From: Isoetes taiwanensis
Lineage: Eukaryota > Streptophyta > Lycopodiopsida > Isoetales > Isoetaceae
Length of the DNA: 64,000 bases
NCBI GenBank assembly: GCA_021234155.1
Contig: JAJEKV010000006.1
Span: 9,515,003-9,579,002, forward strand
Direction of reading: 5' to 3'
A program made the position numbers and the translations under genes. How positions within the stretch are numbered: position 1 is the stretch's first letter; every line of letters starts with the position of its first letter. A model generated the notes under the pieces. It saw only the letters and a program-made list of their open reading frames with translations. It was not told the origin of the DNA and did no database searches. This document shows, piece after piece, positions 11,451 to 23,157 of this stretch.

Positions 11451-12860
11451 TGAATCTGTAACGTTTGCAACTCTACTTGAAGAACTATAGTGATATAAAA
11501 ATAGTACAGTATCTAATGTATACTAGTAATTTTAGGAGGACGAGTTCTTCTTTAGCAGTCAATTGTCATGATAGATGTGATAAATTTCATACAATGCTCG
11601 TTCACATAAAGGTTATAGAAAACTTATCTTTTTTTTTTTTGGATCCAGATTCATTATTTTGATAATCTTTAACTGATGCTACAAAAGTAGAAGTAAAACT
11701 GGTAGTGTAAAATGTAGCTAGAACTAACGTAACAAAAATGAAAAAAAAGAAGAAAAGAAAATGAAAAAAAAATCCGAGGGTTTGGTCATCTTCAATGCCC
11801 AAATAATGTATGGTACATCGACCTTGTAATTGAGAATCGTAGTTCAAGAAGCCCTTATTTGTTTTTGCCATGATGGTCAACACTATAAAATGATGTGGTG
11901 TGCCAAGTATGATCATGATCGTCTTAGGCAAGAAGCATATCATTCATAAATTGACTCAACCATCCCCCAAAAGTGCACCTATTTCAAGAATAGAGAAAAT
12001 ATATGAGAGTTTTTACATAAAGAACTCAATGAATTTTTAGATATATGTGCTTCATACTAGAAACATAGAATAAAAATAGTAGCATGTCCATTGTTTCATT
12101 AGTTTTAATGAATCAAGGCGCAGTAAGATGTTGTCTTTTGCTTTGTAATCAAGCACAATCTCAATGATGAAGGGGATGGATTTTATGTTACTTCAATGTT
12201 CGGTACTTCTACTCGACAATCAATAAAAAAATGGTAAGCACTTATTAAAACAATGTACAATTGGACTTGTAGATGTGTTTGCTTCTTGGGATATCAACAT
12301 GTACGATATCAAGTAGGCTAGAAAGTGTTGTACACATGCTTTTGAAATTTTATTACAGCCTTTAGCAAAACGTCAAAGCAGAGACATCACATGCAAGACA
12401 AAAAGTCCAAACTCAATAGTAAACAGTTTCTAATATGCTCAAAAGTTGGAACTTAAGAAGCATTAGCAAGATAAAAGCTGAAACTTAGGATACCTCAAAA
12501 GTTGCATGTAATGATCAGCGGAGCTGCTACATGCGAGCAAAGAAAAAGGGAGCATTTGGAAAAATCATGTGGGGTTATAATAGCTTTGCCAAATGAGCGT
12601 TGTCTTCGGATAGATTTTGCTATAATCAATTAGCACATTTGCATTATGATCAGTTGTATTGTAGATATGTATTGCAATCTATTGCAAAATGGTTAGATGT
12701 CAATAAGAACAGGGCAGATAGCTAGAGGATTCTGGCAGCTTTTGCACTGGCCGAGGGAAGTTCAGATTTATGGATAGGGATAAACATATTATAGAGAGAA
12801 ACATATTATACGTGGATGGTTGTGCAATGGAAGGGGGGAACATGCCAGGGAGGGACAAGA
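11451..12860. other. Intergenic AT-rich DNA, no gene seen
   Basis: I find no conserved coding frame. Poly-T (about 11630-11640) and purine-rich tracts (11745-11772) are present. Short open frames on both strands lack recognisable motifs. Confidence 0.5.
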
Positions 12861-12867
12861 CGGGTGA

Positions 12868-12993
12868 TACGGGACATACGATACGACAAGCGCGGTGACG
12901 AAGACGATGACAGGGCAAGGGAATTGACATTATGGGACATACGATACGACAAGCGCGGTGACGAAGACGATGACAGGGCAAGGGAATTGACAT
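12868..12993. repeat. 63-bp tandem duplication
   Basis: GGGACATACGATACGACAAG begins at 12871 and again at 12934, and both copies end in GGGAATTGACAT. The period is 63 bp, a multiple of three. The plus-strand open frame 12816-13061 therefore carries a 21-residue acidic/basic repeat twice, and the minus frame also stays open. The copies are virtually identical, so the duplication is recent. No gene is recognised around it. Confidence 0.85.
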
Positions 12994-13099
12994 GTTTGAG
13001 TGAGCACCACCCAACAAAAGAAGAAAGAGTTGCTAGAGGGTTGAAAGGGGATAAAAACTAACTACATAACAGACTAAGGGCGGGTTTTAATTAATTTTT

Positions 13100-14388
13100 A
13101 GAGATGAAATTAAATCCCACTATAACGAACCAATGGTAGTAATGGAGTTTTAGGGGACCCATAAAAACGTGCCATTTAACGTGCCACTTAATGAGGCGCA
13201 AAAAAATGCCTCCATTTTATCCTCTTCCCCAGCCTGCCACGTGTCACGCACATATTTCATTTATTCATTATTGCCCTTCTCTTTGAATTATATTTTAGTA
13301 CTAATTATATACTCGTGCGCCTGCCCCAACTCACGGGCCTAACCTACCCACTCGCCGGCTGAATTTATTCACCGGAAATTACTTTCCGGGAAGTACTTTT
13401 CCCATGGCTTTTCGACGGCCCAGATCTGGCCCCGAATTAGAAACCAAAACACATGAATGGGTTACGAAAACAGTAGTCTTACCACGTGCTATCAACGGTT
13501 TGGATTTGATCCGAAACGCGCGCTTACACGGCAGTCCACACGCTCCGCGGACGGTTCTCACGCTTCCTCGACCCAGATCTGCGTTAGAATTAGGATCGCA
13601 CGGGTGGGAAAACACGTGTCCGGTATTTTTGTATCTGCATTTTCCGTGTCCTGTATTTTCGTAACCGGACACGAGCGTATCATAAAATCGGATTCACCGG
13701 AGCTGAATACACTAGGAAGAAAAAAACGAAGCAGCGAAGGAAGACGGAAAACAGAGCAATTTCGATAGTAGAAGAGCAAGCTTACGAGCTTCAAAACCTA
13801 GCCCACAGGAAGATTTGGAAGCCCCACCCTTTCGCCGGAGTTGGGTTTCTCGGTTTTGGGCATGGCTTCTCCCCTGTAAATTTTTTCTTTAATCTTTGCT
13901 CTTAGCAGAAAATCATCACCTGGGTCGTCCTTGTTCCTGCCGCTGCAACCCTCTCCGGCAGCCCTTATCGTTTATTCTTTTGTTTTTCTTAAGCATCTTG
14001 GACCCCCGAAGCCTCCCCCATCCCATCGTTTCTGACTCCAAATAGTCTCTATCCTTTGCTTGAAGATATCTTTTGTACCAGGCCTGCTGCATTGGATTTG
14101 TTTCAATCAATTGTTTCTCCGTCGATTTGCCCTTTTGCTTTGCTGTATTCACTTGCACACCGGTCCTCTTCAGACAAGGCTGCTTTTCGTATCTTGAAAG
14201 GACATTTGTGGCCCTGTTGGGTATTAATTTTGCTTGAAGTAGCTCGAGATTTACAGTTCGCTCACAAGTATATGCATTCAAAGATAAGCGGAAATCCGTT
14301 CTTCATCTAAAATGCCAGTGTTTGAGATTAAAAAAAAAATGCAATTGTAGCAACAACCAGTTCCTGCATTCTTTACCGTTTGGGGTAG
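13100..14388 (+). promoter_or_regulatory. Upstream region and probable 5' UTR of the cyclin D gene
   Basis: The region holds three CACGTG G-boxes (13238-13243 in a GCCACGTGTC context, 13483-13488 and 13613-13618), an AACGG core (13494-13498) of the type found in mitosis-specific activator elements, and two similar CCCAGATCTG(G/C) segments. From about 13730 the sequence becomes CT-rich, as in plant 5' leaders, and an upstream intron is possible. G-boxes are bound by bZIP and bHLH factors. That they act on this gene is inferred from position alone. Confidence 0.45.
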
Positions 14389-15994
14389 ATGGATAATTTG
14401 CTTTGCGCCGAAGAAGCTATTGGGAGCCCCTGGAATGTGGACTCAAATGAGATTTTCTGCAATCTAAAGGAAGAAAATGCTACCGGATTCTTTTTTCCAG
14501 ATCTGCCTGCTCTTGACGATTCTGCATTGATGGGCATTCTGGTCAAAGAGCAAACTCAAACACTGGACGAAGAATACATTTCTATTCTTCGATCACATGA
14601 TATATCTACTGCTCGTTCTAATGCTGTACAATGGATGATCAAGGTATTGATCTTTGAAAAGATCGTAAACTTGCAAATTGATCGAGTTTCTGAGCAAGCA
14701 AAAGGTTTTGTTTTGCAGGTTCGAAATGTATATAATTTTCAGCCTCTCACCGTGGCTCTGGGGGTCAGCTATATGGACCGTTATTTATCTAAGCATCTTA
14801 CGAGGGTAAGCGTTGAACAGAAATGGTTCAAGAATCTACTCGAAATGGTTCAAGAATCTACTCTCGTAGTGTTTTGTATTGGGTTTTGCTTAACTTTGCA
14901 CTTATCACCATGACAGTCCTGGAAAGCTTGGATGATGCATCTCCTTGCGGTAGCTTGTATGTCTTTGGCTGCCAAGATGGAAGAAACAAGCGTTCCCTTG
15001 TTATGCGATTTACAGGTCCTTAGTTTTTCTATCTGCATTTCTTTTTATTGTTGAGACTATCCATCTGAGATTATCCATCTTGCAGAGTGAAGGACTTGAT
15101 CACCTTTTTGAGCCCAAAACCATTCAAAGAATGGAATTAACAGTTTTGAGCTCTCTTGGTTGGAAGATGAATGCCATTACATCATTCCATTACATCCATG
15201 ATTTGCTTCATCGGTTAGACCTTAGTGCTCATCTGCTGAGGTCTTTATCTGCCCGGATTGGAGAACTTGTCCTTGGAACTTATTCAGGTATGGTAGAAGG
15301 ACTATGCTGCTAGAAGTCAATGTATATGGATATGATTTTAAACTTGAGCAGTCTGAATAATGGTCAAATGCATGGATCTGTTTCTGCAGAGCTTGAGTTT
15401 CTTATATTTGGGCCTTCTGTCATTGCCCTTGCGTCTATTGTGTGTGCCTTGGAGGAAATAGTTCCCTTGCAGGCAGAATCTCACAAGTTCAAACTACATT
15501 CAGCTTTACCAATAGATAAGGTAAGCCATAACCATTAGCACAAGTTTAGCAGTAATTTGAGAATCTCAAATGACTAATTTGCTAGAGTTTTTTCTTTTTG
15601 TTTTTAGGGAGAATGGGACAAGTGCTACAAACTTTTAGAAGAGTTGGTTGTGGATCCTATCTGCCAACTTATATCTACAAGCCAGATAGTTGGAAACCCG
15701 AAATCACCTCCTAGCCCTGTTACAGTAGCAGATGTTGGTTGTCAAACAGAGGTAGCTAGGTCAGATTTGAACAGGCATTATGTGGAATGGTCCACTTGCG
15801 TGACAAGGCCGCAGAATGGGTTTGTGGTAACATCTTGTCTAAAATCCAGAAAACGAAAGGTGGATAGAAGTCTTGATGGATTGAGGAGTTGCTGGATGCT
15901 GGAACATCAACCTCGCCTGGTCGGAGTTCTGATACTCCAGCAACTTACTAAAAATCTTAAAAAAAATATTGATTTGGATCCGCTATGTACCTGA
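14389..15994 (+). CDS. CYCD: D-type cyclin (CYCD), six exons
   Basis: Exons proposed: 14389-14643, 14719-14805, 14917-15015, 15086-15287, 15390-15520 and 15608-15994. All have GT-AG borders and phase agrees, giving 386 residues, near the usual length for plant CYCDs. The N-terminus has LLCAE (residues 4-8), the LxCxE motif that binds retinoblastoma-related protein. The cyclin box starts at about residue 75 (VQWMIKVRNVYNFQPLT, MDRYLS, then WKAWMMHLLAVACMSLAAKMEE, LLCDLQ). A C-terminal cyclin fold follows (MELTVLSSLGWKMNAIT, FGPSVIALASI). Known role: it activates CDKA at G1/S by promoting RBR phosphorylation, in the nucleus. Intron 1 (14644-14718) is 75 nt without a stop, so its retention would only insert 25 residues. 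The last exon has an alternative frame (see findings). The start is the first ATG of the conserved frame. Which CYCD subgroup it belongs to is not decided. Confidence 0.9.
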
Positions 15995-16560
15995 TTTGCT
16001 GGTTGGTGGCATTTATTGGGCAAAGTGAAATTGCATGATGCTCTTTGCTGTTACTTGTTCCATTCCATTCAGCCAAGAGATGGTCAGGCATGGAAACTGA
16101 TACAGCTACAGCATCTTATTTATGTTCCTGCTAAAAGTGTGACAAGTCTTTATTGCTTGTACACTACAATTGTTGTGATAAGCTTTTATTGCTTGCATAC
16201 TACAATTGTATTGCTCTATTTGATCAGAGGATCGAATGCTGAACCATGAAGGAAGCTGAGGGCTCTGTACTTAATATATTAACTTTGCTGGTTCCAGGAG
16301 CATAGTGCTTAAGATCTGAAAATTTTGGGAAGAATAATAGGAGTAGCTTTGCAGAGATGGAGCTTTTAACTTATTTGTATTCAGTCAGGTTTATAAAAAG
16401 GCGAAACTCTTAAGGGTACAGCAATGAGCTAGAAGACAATGTGAACAGAAAGTATTGATAATCAAAAATGCTCCTGCTGCTGCTACTGCTGCTATATGTA
16501 ACTTTAGCATATGCTATCTTTTGTACACTGTTTTGAGCATTATATATGATTAAAAATTTG
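15995..16560 (+). other. Probable 3' UTR / downstream region of the cyclin gene
   Basis: The region follows the TGA at 15992-15994. It is AT-rich with T-rich and TGTA-like stretches but has no unambiguous AATAAA close by. The transcript end cannot be fixed from sequence. Confidence 0.3.
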
Positions 16561-16586
16561 CGTTGTCCTTTTAAGCAAAGCTCAGA

Positions 16587-16775
16587 CTTCTAGCTTGTAT
16601 TATATTCTGGTAGTCTAGTAATGTGCATCAAATAACAGGATTCATAGTACTACAGGTGGCTTACATATCATGCCAGGCTTCTACCTTGTATTATGTTCTG
16701 ATAGTCTAGCAATATGCATCAAATAACAATAAAAAATTGCATCATGGTACAGGTGGTTTACGTATCAAAGTGCAT
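16587..16775. repeat. About 91-bp tandem duplication downstream of the cyclin gene
   Basis: CTTCTAGCTTGTATTATATT (16587) recurs as CTTCTACCTTGTATTATGTT (16678), followed by matching blocks TAGTCTAG, ATGCATCAAATAACA and ACAGGTGG. The copies differ by several substitutions and a short indel. Confidence 0.75.
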
Positions 16776-17762
16776 CAAGTTCTAAGTGTAGACAGTATCT
16801 AAGTGCATACACCAAATTAGTATGTACATGGAAGAAAAGCAAGGGATTCTCCAGCTGGTAATGAAGTGAAGGTTTTGTAATGTACAAGCATAATTGAACA
16901 TTTACTCAGAACCTTGTGATGCACAGGAACCAAATGTACTCTTATGTCGTCTGCTGGCTTTATAAGTATTAATAGTGGTCTTGGGATCCTCATGTGTTAG
17001 CTATGCTTTGGAATGTGGAGAAGTGTTGAATATTGGTTGGAGTCCATTGTGAAAGTAATATCATTAAATATGTACAAGTGAAATCAAGCCTTGTACAATA
17101 AAGGGCTTGTATATTTTACCCTTGTTTTGATTTTGGTATTAAAAGCAAAACCTCCAAACAAAAAATGGACAACCCATGACTCCTTTAGTACATTGTCATC
17201 CATGCTTCATCTTTCCACATCCATTTCTAGGGATGGGTAATATTGGTTTCACTAATCTTTGCTTAATAATTGTCCCCAATCAAGCAGTTCTTGCGTTGAA
17301 GTTGAAAACATACAGACATCATCTGACTGCTTTAGTCAAATGTCTTTTCAAACAAACCTTGGATTTTAAGGATTTGTGTCCATCCCTCGGAATGCATAAT
17401 GTTTGTTCCTCTTTATAATTAAGGCTAATTACTTCGACTTGCTTGGATCCCCGACAATGCAATCTCTTTGTTGAGCTATTTCTAAGAATGCAACTCTTGG
17501 CTTCTTTGCCGTGCTACACGCAAATTAGGCAATACATCTTTGGACGATTCCCATGTGAAATCTCCCATAAGATAGCTGGCAACTATCTAGGCAAGAACAA
17601 CAATTTCGGTTGTTATAGTGCAAGTTAAAAAACCTTATAAAAGTATTAATGCTCTATACTATGCAAATGTTGGCAACTCAATTCCCGTTCAAATGTATGT
17701 TCTCTCAACCTATCAATTAAACCACAAAAGTCACAAGCCAGTCATAGGTTTGTGGACATATA
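16776..17762. other. No gene seen
   Basis: AT-rich DNA. Short open frames (for example 17176-17418) have no recognisable motif. Confidence 0.45.
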
Positions 17763-18022
17763 AAGTAATCTCCAACACCAGCCCCTAATCGCAATTTGAT
17801 CAAATAACACTTGAATCTTGTTGATGTTGTGCAATGATAAAATGTTTCCTTTACTTTTATTATGTCCATTCAAAACTTAATTTTGAGCCTCAATTGGAAG
17901 TAGAAAAACCGTATACAACACCTCCCCCTTTTTTGGAAGACGTTAGACTATTGAAAATCCAAGCCTAAAGACAAATATTAATGCACAAGTGGGATTAAAA
18001 TCTCAGAGGATAATCATGATCC
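17763..18022 (-). repeat. Dispersed repeat, copy 1 (inverse of 34014-34266)
   Basis: The reverse complement of 34014-34266 is clearly similar here. Shared blocks include CTCCAACACTAGCCCCTAA-like sequence, TTTGATCAAATAACACTTGAA, TTTACTTTTATTATGTCCAT and GTGGGATTAAAATCT. Divergence is perhaps a fifth of positions by eye. The copies lie 16 kb apart. The right-hand copy adjoins a minus-strand Gypsy remnant, so an old LTR or 3' flank is possible. Confidence 0.65.
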
Positions 18023-18374
18023 ACCGAGTAGGACCACCAGCCTATGAATAAGGAAGGAAGGTTCTTTTATCGTCACAACACACTTAAATAATTCTTAAGG
18101 ATAAATTGTCGCTTGGCAGGAACAAGCGAAGAGCAATGGTAGGCCTTAGCAACTCTATCTTATGCATCCTGAAGGACATCAGTAACAAGAATATCCAAGC
18201 CCTTAAAACACATAATCTTCTGCACTTCCAGATAGAACACAACAACCATCATGATGGTAAGTGAAAGTCTTGGCTCTCAACTTATTTTAAGCATCCGAAT
18301 AAATAGCCAAAAGCACTTGCTGACTTGCCAATGTCACATGAAAAAGAGAAAGCAGCCAAGACTAACAGGCTAAA

Positions 18375-18540
18375 GGTAATCACATAAAAAGAAATAGTGC
18401 TCAATAGTCTCGACCCTTTGCTTGCATAATGGGCAGAATGCTGACACTCGAGGATCAATTCTGTGGACAAACACATTAACACGAGGGCATCTATGAAGGA
18501 ATCTGCCACCAAAGCACAACCACCTTAGGATGAAGTAGTT
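18375..18540 (-). pseudogene. LINE zf-RVT zinc-knuckle fragment
   Basis: The minus-strand frame reads RWLCFGGRFLHRCPRVNVF, then CPLCKQRVETIEHYFFLC, a C-x2-C-x7-H-x4-C signature of the zf-RVT domain that ends plant LINE polyproteins, including the invariant E-T-I-E-H core. A stop follows shortly after. This is a different LINE lineage from LINE-A and LINE-B. The rest of the element was not recognised. Confidence 0.75.
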
Positions 18541-20371
18541 TATCCCAAGCCCAAGTCCACATACATCTCCAACTAGGAGGCAGCATGAGCTGAAGGAACC
18601 ACTTAGTAGATGGCTTAAAGGATATCACTATTGACAAGCAAAGATATACATAGAGTTCATGAGCCTATGCTCGTCAACACTTTGGTGGGTCAATAGGATC
18701 CTGAGCAACAATGAGAGTACAAGTAACCTTTTAAACTAAATATCCGTCCCAACCAACCAACCATGTTGCAACTATCAAGATTCCTACTAACCTCTAAGCC
18801 ACCGAAGTTAAGGATGGACCGAGGCACAAAGTGGAATTATTTTCCATAGGTATCCACCAACAAGGAGCACTCAACTGATGACAGGCAATAAGATTGATAT
18901 GAAGTAAGGTCCTTACTGTCTCCCAAGGCTCTAACGAGCCTTTTAAGATGGGGAGGCATACAAAGGACTATCAACAATAAAAAAAGGTTTCCCAAACTAT
19001 GATGTTCGTGGATAATCCCATTGATTAGATTTCCTATTTGCCGATGGTCTGCTCCCCATCTCTGCACAACGGCGGCACTGACGGTGACGAATTACAACAA
19101 TGCTTGGATGGTTAGACTCATTCTAATTAGCAAAGTCGATTGTTAAAAGAATCTGATTTCACATCTTAATCGAGAATCTTAGCTCCATAACATCTATAGT
19201 AGGTCGCATTTTCCCAAGTCAACACTTATGCATCACCATGTCTTGCATGTGAAGCAAGTATAAAGATGCGCCACGAGTTGGAAAAATTAGAATAATAGAG
19301 GGCCAATTCTAGACATTGACATAGGTAGGTTACGTGCCACAATGCTTTTGCATCTAGTGACTATTGATTATGCTATCATCAACTAATTTTAACATAAGCT
19401 CAGGTTGGAAATGTGTAGAAATATGTGGAGCTACTAAGTTTTAATGTTGGATATACTACTTTCAATAAGCACGTCAATACAGAGGAGTTATATCGGTCCA
19501 AATTAGCACCAGAGCTATTATGGTGGGTACATAACATTTTAGGTGATATAAGACGCATACCAAGGTACCTTAATATGTACCAAAACACTATAACTTAGAA
19601 GCTAATTAAAAACTCAGAATTACATTTGCTTAAAAAACTTCTTTTGTCTTTAGACTTATGTCGTCTTGTGAATTTTCTTTGTCAATCTAGTCATTACTGC
19701 ATGTTTGAACTTTGTAATACATATGGGTTTACTTTGTGCAAATGCCGCATAAATTGACATCAAGATGCATCAAGTAACATTGTTTATTTAGGCAGCATTG
19801 ATGAAGAAAACCTTCCACTTTGCATCTATAGTAGATTGTATATTCCAACGAAGGTTTGAGAATGTCAATTTACATCCTTTATGTGCCAGATTTTGTCTTA
19901 TCTTATAGAAGTAGATTATTAAGTAGGAAGTATAATTTAGAAATGCTAGTAGCAACGTAGGCAATAAATGTGGAAGACGTTTGTTTGACTTTATGATTAA
20001 AAGGCATGTAGTCTCTTGTTATTCTAATATAAGCATATAAGTGATGAGATTGGATATACAAAAATCTTTTCTATTCTTACCCACTACACAACCTATGTGT
20101 CTTCCAAGAAAATAATATAAAATGTAGCCCTTGTGGGCATAATCCATAGCAGCAATGGCCCTTGAACATATACTATATAATCAAGACTATACTCATTTCA
20201 ATAAGCATAAAACAAGTTTGGTTCGACGGTGGTATTGAATTGGATACTAAAAAGCAACTATCTCTAGGGCAGTGGGCTACAATTTTCTTTAACATATATT
20301 TCTTTGAAACACATATATCGTTGAAATTTATATTTGAAGAACCTGCTTTTAGTTATAACAACAATTGATTG
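18541..20371. other. No gene seen
   Basis: AT-rich DNA without a recognisable coding frame. Some of 18.5-19.1 kb may be more of the zf-RVT LINE, but I cannot show it. Confidence 0.4.
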
Positions 20372-22090
20372 TGTAATGCCCCCCGTGTTGTACATATAAT
20401 AATCGGGACCGGAATGTCGTTATGTCGTGTCCACGCAAAACACCCTCCATGTCACCAACACCTCACCATGTTGGAGGAGTATCGACATAATGCAACCATT
20501 AAGTCACTCTAATGTCCATTATACTTTGAAGTCGCATTTACACGCTATACCTCTATACGTGATCTTATAAGGGTCATTATCCACTGGACATTAAGTTAAG
20601 TTAGCTTTAACTACTTGGTTATCTCACTCTAATGTCCATTATACTTTGAAGTCGCATTTACACGCTATACCTTTATAATGATCTTATAAGGGTCATTATC
20701 CACTTTCGCCATTAAGTTAAGTTAGTTTAACTACTTGGTTATCTCTCAATCTAGAAAAAAATTATAGTTTTCCATTGAGGTGGTTAAATTAGAACTAACT
20801 TAATGAAGCATGAATATTTGCATTCCCATCATGCCGAATAAGTTAGAATTTAAAAATTGAATTAAAGCTTGAGTTGATGATTCATACTAATAGTTAAAAT
20901 TTTTAATTAGGTTAGCATTAATTATGCTTGTTTCACATAATCACAATTAAGAATTTATGTTAAGTTAAAGAGAGTTTTGTTACAAAACAAAAATGCCAAC
21001 TACCAACGATGCACACTAATTAAAACACACCTATATAAGGTTAACACAAATGTAGTGCTAGACTTTGCAACTAATTTGTTAGAAACAAGGGGTCCTTCCA
21101 TAGTGGAAACCCTCAGCAATTATTGAAAGAGTATCTATACACAAAATTATATGAAGATGCGTATTCCTAGATGTTGAAGAGGCAACAAGAAATATGCATT
21201 TTCATATAAAACATAAACAACCTAACTATATTGTTACACCTTTCTCACTTAAAAAGTTAGGTCAAGTTAGTGCTTACTTGAGTGATGTGTACCTCTCCTA
21301 GGTCACTTAAGCTCTAGTTTAAAATAAGGGGTCCAGCTAAAGTTTTAATTAAACTTAACTTAACTATTGTTAGTATGAAAGCGACCTTATTAAGTTAACT
21401 ATAGTTAAAATTTAACCAAAGCCTAACTTAACTGGTAGTAAATTAAGTGCTAGTGTGAAAGCAAGTTCCGCTGCAGACATTTAACCTAACTTAATTTGTG
21501 CCGCTGGGAATTGACCCTCAAGGTATGAAAGCCCTTTCACATGGACTCACAACCCTATAGGTGTTGCACCATGGATACACCCCATTGGCCAAACGAGCCA
21601 ACATGTAAACCCTAACATATTTAAGGCAAAACCCCCTAGACCAAGCTCACTTTTCGCTTCATCATCCGCTTCCGCCTCAAATCGCCTCCCGTGTTTGATT
21701 CAAGAATTGTTCTTTCGAAACACAACTTGCAATAGTAGCCTTAGGAGCATACTACATTAGCTTGAAGGGCTTATTGCAAATTACTTGCAAGAGATGTAGA
21801 TCCCGTGAATCGAAGGCAAAGACTACGAGCAGTGTATTTTGGGTAGATAAGTAGGTAATTCATTGGGAAATCCCCTCTAGATGAGTTAGCATATCATATC
21901 TCTAGTAGAGCTATTCTAAAACCCACGCTCTGATCATGAACTCTAATCAATGAACACTAACTCAGAGTTAGATGCGCCGTTCTGGTCGGCTAGAGGGCAA
22001 AATGGGCCGCCTCCCTTCTACGTGCCATCCCAAATGAGATCGTGGAAGGCAAATTCGAGGTAGTGATGCTAGCAAGGTGGATTGACAAGC
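20372..22090. mobile_element. LTR-like region (possible solo or degenerate LTR)
   Basis: It begins TGTAATGCCCCCCG, a common start of plant Gypsy LTRs, contains the 120-bp tandem duplication, and from about 21600 has an ATATTTAAGG TATA-like segment followed by an AAACCCCCTAGACC...CGCTTC leader, similar in style to the R/U5 region of the Gypsy-2 LTR near 61190-61290. No second copy, polypurine tract or reliable target duplication was found, and the right end is arbitrary. Confidence 0.3.
20505..20744. repeat. 120-bp tandem duplication
   Basis: CACTCTAATGTCCATTATAC starts at 20505 and at 20625. The two 120-bp units differ by only a few substitutions and small indels (TCTATACGTG versus TTTATAATG, and the CACTGGACATT versus CACTTTCGCCATT segment). 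Confidence 0.9.
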
Positions 22091-22554
22091 ACCCGTAAGG
22101 CAGATGATCAGATGCATATATCTCTTTCTTTTTCCTACGGCTAATCTTTGTGTAAAGGTGTATCACTAACGTGATTTCTTTCTTTGATGCTTCGCATTAT
22201 GTCTACTGCTCCAGTTTAGACACGCTGAAAGGGTAGATCCAAAGATTTTATTTGGAGTCCGGCCTATAAGGCGAAGAAGGAAAGAAGCTGCAAGATTCTG
22301 GAAAAAGATTTGATTTATGTTTACAGATGCCACAACCTGATTCTTGGTGTAAAATGTTGGCCCTTCCATTCCGGGTCTTTTCTTACTAAAGGTGAAGATT
22401 CGATTTTAGTAATTGATGAATCAGAAGATACCTTATGGTCAAGATTTGCAAGGTTAGTTCTCGAAGTTACTTGTTTATGTTGAAGAGATTGGGCTTCTAG
22501 GTTGTATGACGATTGGCTTAATACTTGAAATCTTTTAGCACATTGGTTGTATTT

Positions 22555-22716
22555 TTCAAGTATCGCTATGCTTGAAAAAAAAAGCCATTCAAGCCCTGAA
22601 TTTGGTAATCGACGCCAAATTTTCCTCTCAATGGATATAGAATTTTTCAAGCAATCGCTATGCTTGAAAACCTTCAAGTTTAAACTTGAATGTAATTTGG
22701 CAATCGATGCCAAATT
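22555..22716. repeat. Hairpin doublet: two about 90-bp units with palindromic cores
   Basis: Unit 1 has TTCAAGTATCGCTATGCTTGAA and AATTTGG...CCAAATT. Unit 2 has TTCAAGCAATCG...CTTGAA, then the perfect palindrome TTCAAGTTTAAACTTGAA (22673-22690) and AATTTGGC-AATCGAT-GCCAAATT (22694-22716). Each unit can fold into two stem-loops. No protein match is recognised. Confidence 0.75.
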
Positions 22717-23156
22717 CCCATTGAATCTACCGCCGATCCGTCTTCTTCAACATCACATGCTTGAGAAGTGTGCTAAATCATAATCGATATGCCCGAATTT
22801 CATTCCATTGGCTATTCTCATACAGATTTGCAACTTGCATGGAACAAAGTTTCTTCTATTCCAAAGGGGTCGTGGCATTTGCACATTCTTCAAGATAAGA
22901 GTTATTATTTCCGTGGCCTTCGGCTACTTTGGATCATCTTCTATAACTGGATAATGATGCGTATGGATGTTATGGACTATTCCGTGATATCGCCTACAAG
23001 AGCAAGTTATGAGCTTCATGTGTAATTTGCTTCTAGAGTAATCAATAAGTTTCTCAACATATAGAATGAAGAAGTTGAGATTACTCCCATAGTAATTTCT
23101 ATATGCTTGAAACATTGTACTTTTCTCTTATATATAAAATATAAAATTTTTATCTT

Positions 23157-23157
<1 letters not shown>

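Noticed and set aside
13380-13400. TTTCCGGGAA as an E2F site in the cyclin promoter
   Set aside because: It does not fit the TTTSSCGC consensus, being a CCGG palindrome without the GCGC/CCGC core.
13404-13768. Open frames upstream of the cyclin gene
   Set aside because: They are short, overlap on both strands, contain the G-boxes and show no conserved motif. They are better explained as promoter sequence.
22321-22713. 130-codon minus-strand frame
   Set aside because: It overlaps the hairpin doublet and has no recognisable motif. The composition looks non-coding.
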